A stretch of DNA of 8,016 nucleotides from Clostridia bacterium. Lineage in GTDB: Bacteria; Bacillota; Clostridia; Oscillospirales; CAG-272. The notes beneath the pieces were generated by a model. It had not been told where the DNA came from. It did no database searches and worked only from the letters and a program-made list of their open reading frames with translations. How positions within the stretch are numbered: position 1 is the stretch's first letter; each line of letters opens with the position of its first letter. A program made the position numbers and the translations under genes. Positions 5,806-8,016 of the stretch are shown here, piece by piece. Where the stretch lies: the NCBI GenBank assembly GCA_017395715.1, contig JAFQNZ010000199.1, positions 1-8,016 of the forward strand, read 5' to 3'.

Positions 5806-6363
5806 TTATGCTCTCGAGAGATATTCGCCGGTTCTGGTGTCGATCTTCAGAACATCGCCGATGTTGATGAAGAGCGGAACCTTGATGGTGGCACCGGTTT
5901 CAAGCGTTGCGGGCTTGAGAGCGCCCTGTGCGGTGTTACCAGCAAAACCGGGTTCGGTTTCGGTAACGGTGAGTTCAACGAACATGGGAGGCTCGATCGA
6001 GAAAGCCTTGCCCTTATAGGAAAGAACCTTAACGAGCATTTCTTCCTTTACAAACTTGAACGCATCGCCGAGAAGGTCAGCGCCGATGGGTTCCTGTTCG
6101 TAGGTTTCCATATCCATGAAATAATAAAGATCGCCATCGTTGTAAAGATACTGCATTTCGCGTCTTTCAATGTAAGCGTTTTCAAACTTGTCTGTGGGAG
6201 AGAAGGTTGTTTCGGTAACGCCTCCAGTGATGACATTGCGAAGCTTGGTTCTAACAAACGCTGCTCCTTTGCCGGGTTTAACATGCTGGAACTCAATTAC
6301 CTGATAGACCTTTCCGTCCATTTCAAAAGTAACGCCGTTTCTAAAATCGCCAGCTACTACCAT
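5806..6363 (-). CDS. efp: Translation elongation factor P
   Basis: EF-P binds between the ribosomal P and E sites and relieves stalling at consecutive prolines. The 185-residue length is standard. Domain I (about 1-63) begins with the usual AGDFRNG and carries the conserved loop HVKPGKGAAFVRTKLRN, with K32 at the tip where the post-translational modification occurs in other bacteria. Domain II (about 66-128) includes MQYLYNDGDLYYFMDMETYEQ. Domain III (about 129-185) ends in the signature FINIGDVLKIDTRTGEYLSRA-type stretch. A lysine at the tip fits either the beta-lysyl type of E. coli or the 5-aminopentanol type of B. subtilis; no modification gene is present in the window to decide. GGAGGA lies 8 nt before the ATG and a sigma-A promoter lies at 6413-6441. 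Placement next to an M24 aminopeptidase gene is conserved in many Bacillota. Confidence 0.98.
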   Translation of the reverse strand: MVVAGDFRNGVTFEMDGKVYQVIEFQHVKPGKGAAFVRTKLRNVITGGVTETTFSPTDKFENAYIERREMQYLYNDGDLYYFMDMETYEQEPIGADLLGDAFKFVKEEMLVKVLSYKGKAFSIEPPMFVELTVTETEPGFAGNTAQGALKPATLETGATIKVPLFINIGDVLKIDTRTGEYLSRA

Positions 6364-6412
6364 AGTGTGTGTCCTCCGAATTTATATAAAGTATTATTTT
6401 AATATCCGACCT

Positions 6413-6441
6413 ATTATACTACAACAGGAAAAGATTTTCAA
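6413..6441 (-). promoter_or_regulatory. Sigma-A promoter of efp
   Basis: On the minus strand TTGAAA (6441-6436) and a perfect TATAAT (6418-6413) are separated by exactly 17 bp. Initiation near 6406 would give a leader of roughly 40 nt that contains the GGAGGA site of efp. The promoter sits in the 95-nt gap after the M24 aminopeptidase gene, which shows no terminator hairpin, so efp may also receive read-through. Confidence 0.8.
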
Positions 6442-6458
6442 TAGATTTAATATTTTGT

Positions 6459-7514
6459 TTACAATTCAATTAAATTTTTCGGGCATTTTGTGATGTCTTC
6501 GACATAACCGTCGCGGAAAACTACCATATCTTCGATTCTAACACCGTATTTGCCCTCAATATAGATGCCGGGTTCGCAGGTAACAACGTGACCTGCTTCG
6601 AAAGGTGTGAGGGATGCGAAGTTAACGCCGGGTGCTTCGTGGATGTCCATACCAACGCCGTGACCGAGTCCGTGTCCGAAACAGCCTTCATAGCCTGCGG
6701 CATAGATGATGTCTCTTGCCACTTTGTCGATCTCTCTGCCTGTTTTGCCAAAGTCATAGGCGGCAAGGGCGGCGGTCTGTGCTTCAAGGACAGTATTGTA
6801 AACCTTTTTCATATCCTCATCGGCTTTGCCGATCACGACTGTACGGGTCATATCCGAGCAGTAGCCTTGATAAAGTGCGCCGAAGTCCATGGTGAAAAAT
6901 CCGCTACCGAGTTTGACGTCTGCGGGAACGCCGTGGGGCATAGCGGATTTTTTGCCCGCAACGGCAATGGTGTTAAAGGAGGTTGCCTTGGCACCGAGTT
7001 TACGCATGGTAAATTCAAGTTCAAGCGCCACTTCGATTTCGGTGCGCTCGGGGGTGATGAAACCGAGGATGTGATCAAACGCCTTTTCGGCAATGCGCTG
7101 AGCGGCAATCATGGCATCGATCTCGCAAGGCTCTTTTTTGATACGCAGACCTTCCACAATTCTGCCGGCACCCACAAAGCGTGCGGCGGGAAGGGCTTTT
7201 TTATACTGTTCAAGCACTTCTACGGTGATGGATGCGTCTTCGTAGCCGATGGTTGTATCGCCGTCAACAAGCTCAGCGACTGTCTTAACAAGTCCGCCGC
7301 CATGTGTGATGATGGCAAATTCGTGACTTGCTTCTTTCTTGGCGGCTTCAATATAACGGAAATCAGTGATGAGATAAGAGGTTTTGCGTGTGATGAGTAC
7401 AAGGCCGTCGTGAAACTCAAAGCCTGTTAAGTAGGTTTGGTTTTTGTTATTGGTGATGAGAAGGGCATCAAGCGCTTCGGGAAGAGCCTTGATGAGTTTT
7501 TGCAGTCGAGTCAT
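6459..7514 (-). CDS. M24 family metallopeptidase (Xaa-Pro aminopeptidase/dipeptidase type)
   Basis: This cytosolic pita-bread-fold peptidase cleaves bonds next to proline in peptides. The 351 residues fit the short Bacillota class represented by B. subtilis YqhT, often annotated as PepQ or aminopeptidase P. An N-terminal creatinase-like domain (about 1-120, including TYLTGFEFHDG and LITDFRYIEAA) precedes the catalytic domain (about 128-345). All five di-metal ligands are present: D210 in TMDFGA, D221 in CSDMTRT, H285 in GHGLGHGVGMDIHE, E314 in TCEPGIY and E328 in GVRIEDM. The Xaa-Pro-type histidines H194 (MPHG) and H292 (DIHEAP) are also visible. AAAGGA lies 6 nt before the ATG, and the preceding gene ends 18 nt upstream, so these two are probably one transcript. 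Location directly before efp matches the yqhT-efp order of Bacillus. Substrate range (dipeptides or longer peptides) cannot be settled from the sequence, so I give no symbol. Confidence 0.95.
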   Translation of the reverse strand: MTRLQKLIKALPEALDALLITNNKNQTYLTGFEFHDGLVLITRKTSYLITDFRYIEAAKKEASHEFAIITHGGGLVKTVAELVDGDTTIGYEDASITVEVLEQYKKALPAARFVGAGRIVEGLRIKKEPCEIDAMIAAQRIAEKAFDHILGFITPERTEIEVALELEFTMRKLGAKATSFNTIAVAGKKSAMPHGVPADVKLGSGFFTMDFGALYQGYCSDMTRTVVIGKADEDMKKVYNTVLEAQTAALAAYDFGKTGREIDKVARDIIYAAGYEGCFGHGLGHGVGMDIHEAPGVNFASLTPFEAGHVVTCEPGIYIEGKYGVRIEDMVVFRDGYVEDITKCPKNLIEL

Positions 7515-7532
7515 GGTGGTTCCTTTCTTGTA

Positions 7533-8016
7533 TTATGTCAAGGACAAATAATACTGTTTCATAGCAAGAGCATCGTCTGCCTGTGTGCCGTTTGATTCGC
7601 AAAGGATGCGCGGGGAAAGCCCTTCACGGAAGATTGCTTCCATCAGCGGTTCAAAATCGGGCCCGTAGGTGGTATCTTCAAAGGTCAAGTGGCGTTTTTC
7701 GCCGGCTGCTGTGAATTCGATTTTGGAAAAATGGCAGTGAAGCGTATCAGCATATTCCGCGCCAAGGGCAGTTCCGATTTTGTCAAACACCTTGCGGTAT
7801 TCGTCTGCGGTAGGGAAGAGTCCGCCGCGCTCGCGCGCATTCATGTGACCGAAATCCACAACCGGGCAAAGGCGTTTGTCGATCTTGCAGATGTCGATCA
7901 CTTCGTCAAGTGTGCCGAGCTGATTGACCTTGCCCATGGTTTCAAGCCCGAAGCGAATCTTGGAATCGGGGAGTGCTTCGAGTGTTTTGTACATGGTATC
8001 TTTTACGAGAGCCACC
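7533..8016 (-). CDS. TIM-barrel protein, endonuclease IV / sugar phosphate isomerase-like, 3' part
   Basis: The gene runs off the right edge, so its 5' end is missing and about 160 C-terminal codons are visible; such proteins are usually about 270-280 residues. GTG at 8015 is almost certainly internal. The fragment shows the metal-binding pattern of the AP endonuclease 2 / xylose isomerase-like TIM-barrel superfamily. Counting from that GTG, it has E25 (GLETMGK), D54 and H57 (VVDFGHMNAR), H93/H95 (LHCHFSKIEF), H109 in EKRHLTFEDTTYGPDF and E140 (ILCESNGTQ). These order like the trinuclear zinc ligands of endonuclease IV (Nfo). The HFSKIE and CESNGTQADDA stretches resemble a Clostridia subgroup usually annotated only as TIM-barrel protein. 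Whether it acts on abasic DNA or on a sugar phosphate cannot be decided from the fragment. It ends 18 nt before the M24 peptidase gene, suggesting co-transcription. Confidence 0.88.
   Translation of the reverse strand, partial: VALVKDTMYKTLEALPDSKIRFGLETMGKVNQLGTLDEVIDICKIDKRLCPVVDFGHMNARERGGLFPTADEYRKVFDKIGTALGAEYADTLHCHFSKIEFTAAGEKRHLTFEDTTYGPDFEPLMEAIFREGLSPRILCESNGTQADDALAMKQYYLSLT

Noticed and set aside
6588..7430. 280-codon plus-strand open frame antisense to the M24 peptidase gene
   Set aside because: Long, but its composition (rich in Cys, Phe, His and Gly) is typical of an antisense frame, and the opposite strand encodes a complete peptidase with all five metal ligands.
1..8016. Possible CRISPR array, prophage, toxin-antitoxin or defence module
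   Set aside because: There are no regularly spaced direct repeats, and no integrase, transposase, phage structural gene, toxin-antitoxin pair or nuclease/helicase defence gene in any frame. Apart from two genes of unknown function, the genes are housekeeping families.

Overview
The window looks like a core chromosomal segment of a Gram-positive anaerobe of the class Clostridia (Bacillota), probably a gut Oscillospiraceae-like lineage. The grounds are the moderate GC content, strong GGAGG/AAAGGA ribosome binding sites, sigma-A-type promoters, a CD1247-type acidic zinc-ribbon protein next to efp, the MEP isoprenoid pathway, and a short structured intergenic repeat of a kind I associate with gut Clostridia genomes. 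This assignment is inference; no rRNA or other marker gene is present.

Layout. The plus strand carries the 3' part of ychF (2-799), a 386-base intergenic region with a terminator-like hairpin, an overlapping promoter and a folded repeat (about 883-1140), and a small AT-rich gene for a two-pass membrane protein resembling DUF3592 (1186-1602). A 12-bp hairpin at 1631-1663 separates this gene from the convergent minus-strand block. In transcription order the minus strand reads: TIM-barrel/endonuclease IV-like gene (7533 to beyond the right edge), M24 aminopeptidase (6459-7514), promoter (6413-6441), efp (5806-6363), CD1247-like acidic zinc-ribbon gene (5289-5732), terminator (5251-5281), M18 aminopeptidase apeB (3915-5216), ispD (3159-3911), ispF (2673-3146) and rpe (1766-2422).

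How the genes fit together. IspD and IspF catalyse two steps of the non-mevalonate (MEP) pathway. Rpe supplies pentose-phosphate intermediates. EF-P, YchF and the peptidases serve translation and peptide turnover. efp and the CD1247-like gene form a compact unit with their own promoter and terminator. apeB, ispD and ispF are tightly packed, with 3 and 12 nt between them.

Most of the window is ordinary housekeeping DNA and I found no defence system, CRISPR array, transposase or prophage gene. The items most worth a second look are: a possible unannotated plus-strand small RNA between rpe and ispF (promoter-like hexamers at 2517-2545, strong terminator at 2646-2674); the promoter built into a terminator hairpin after ychF, followed by the folded repeat; the AT-rich membrane-protein gene inserted among core genes; and the CD1247-like protein with its polyacidic linker, zinc ribbon and cysteine-rich tail.
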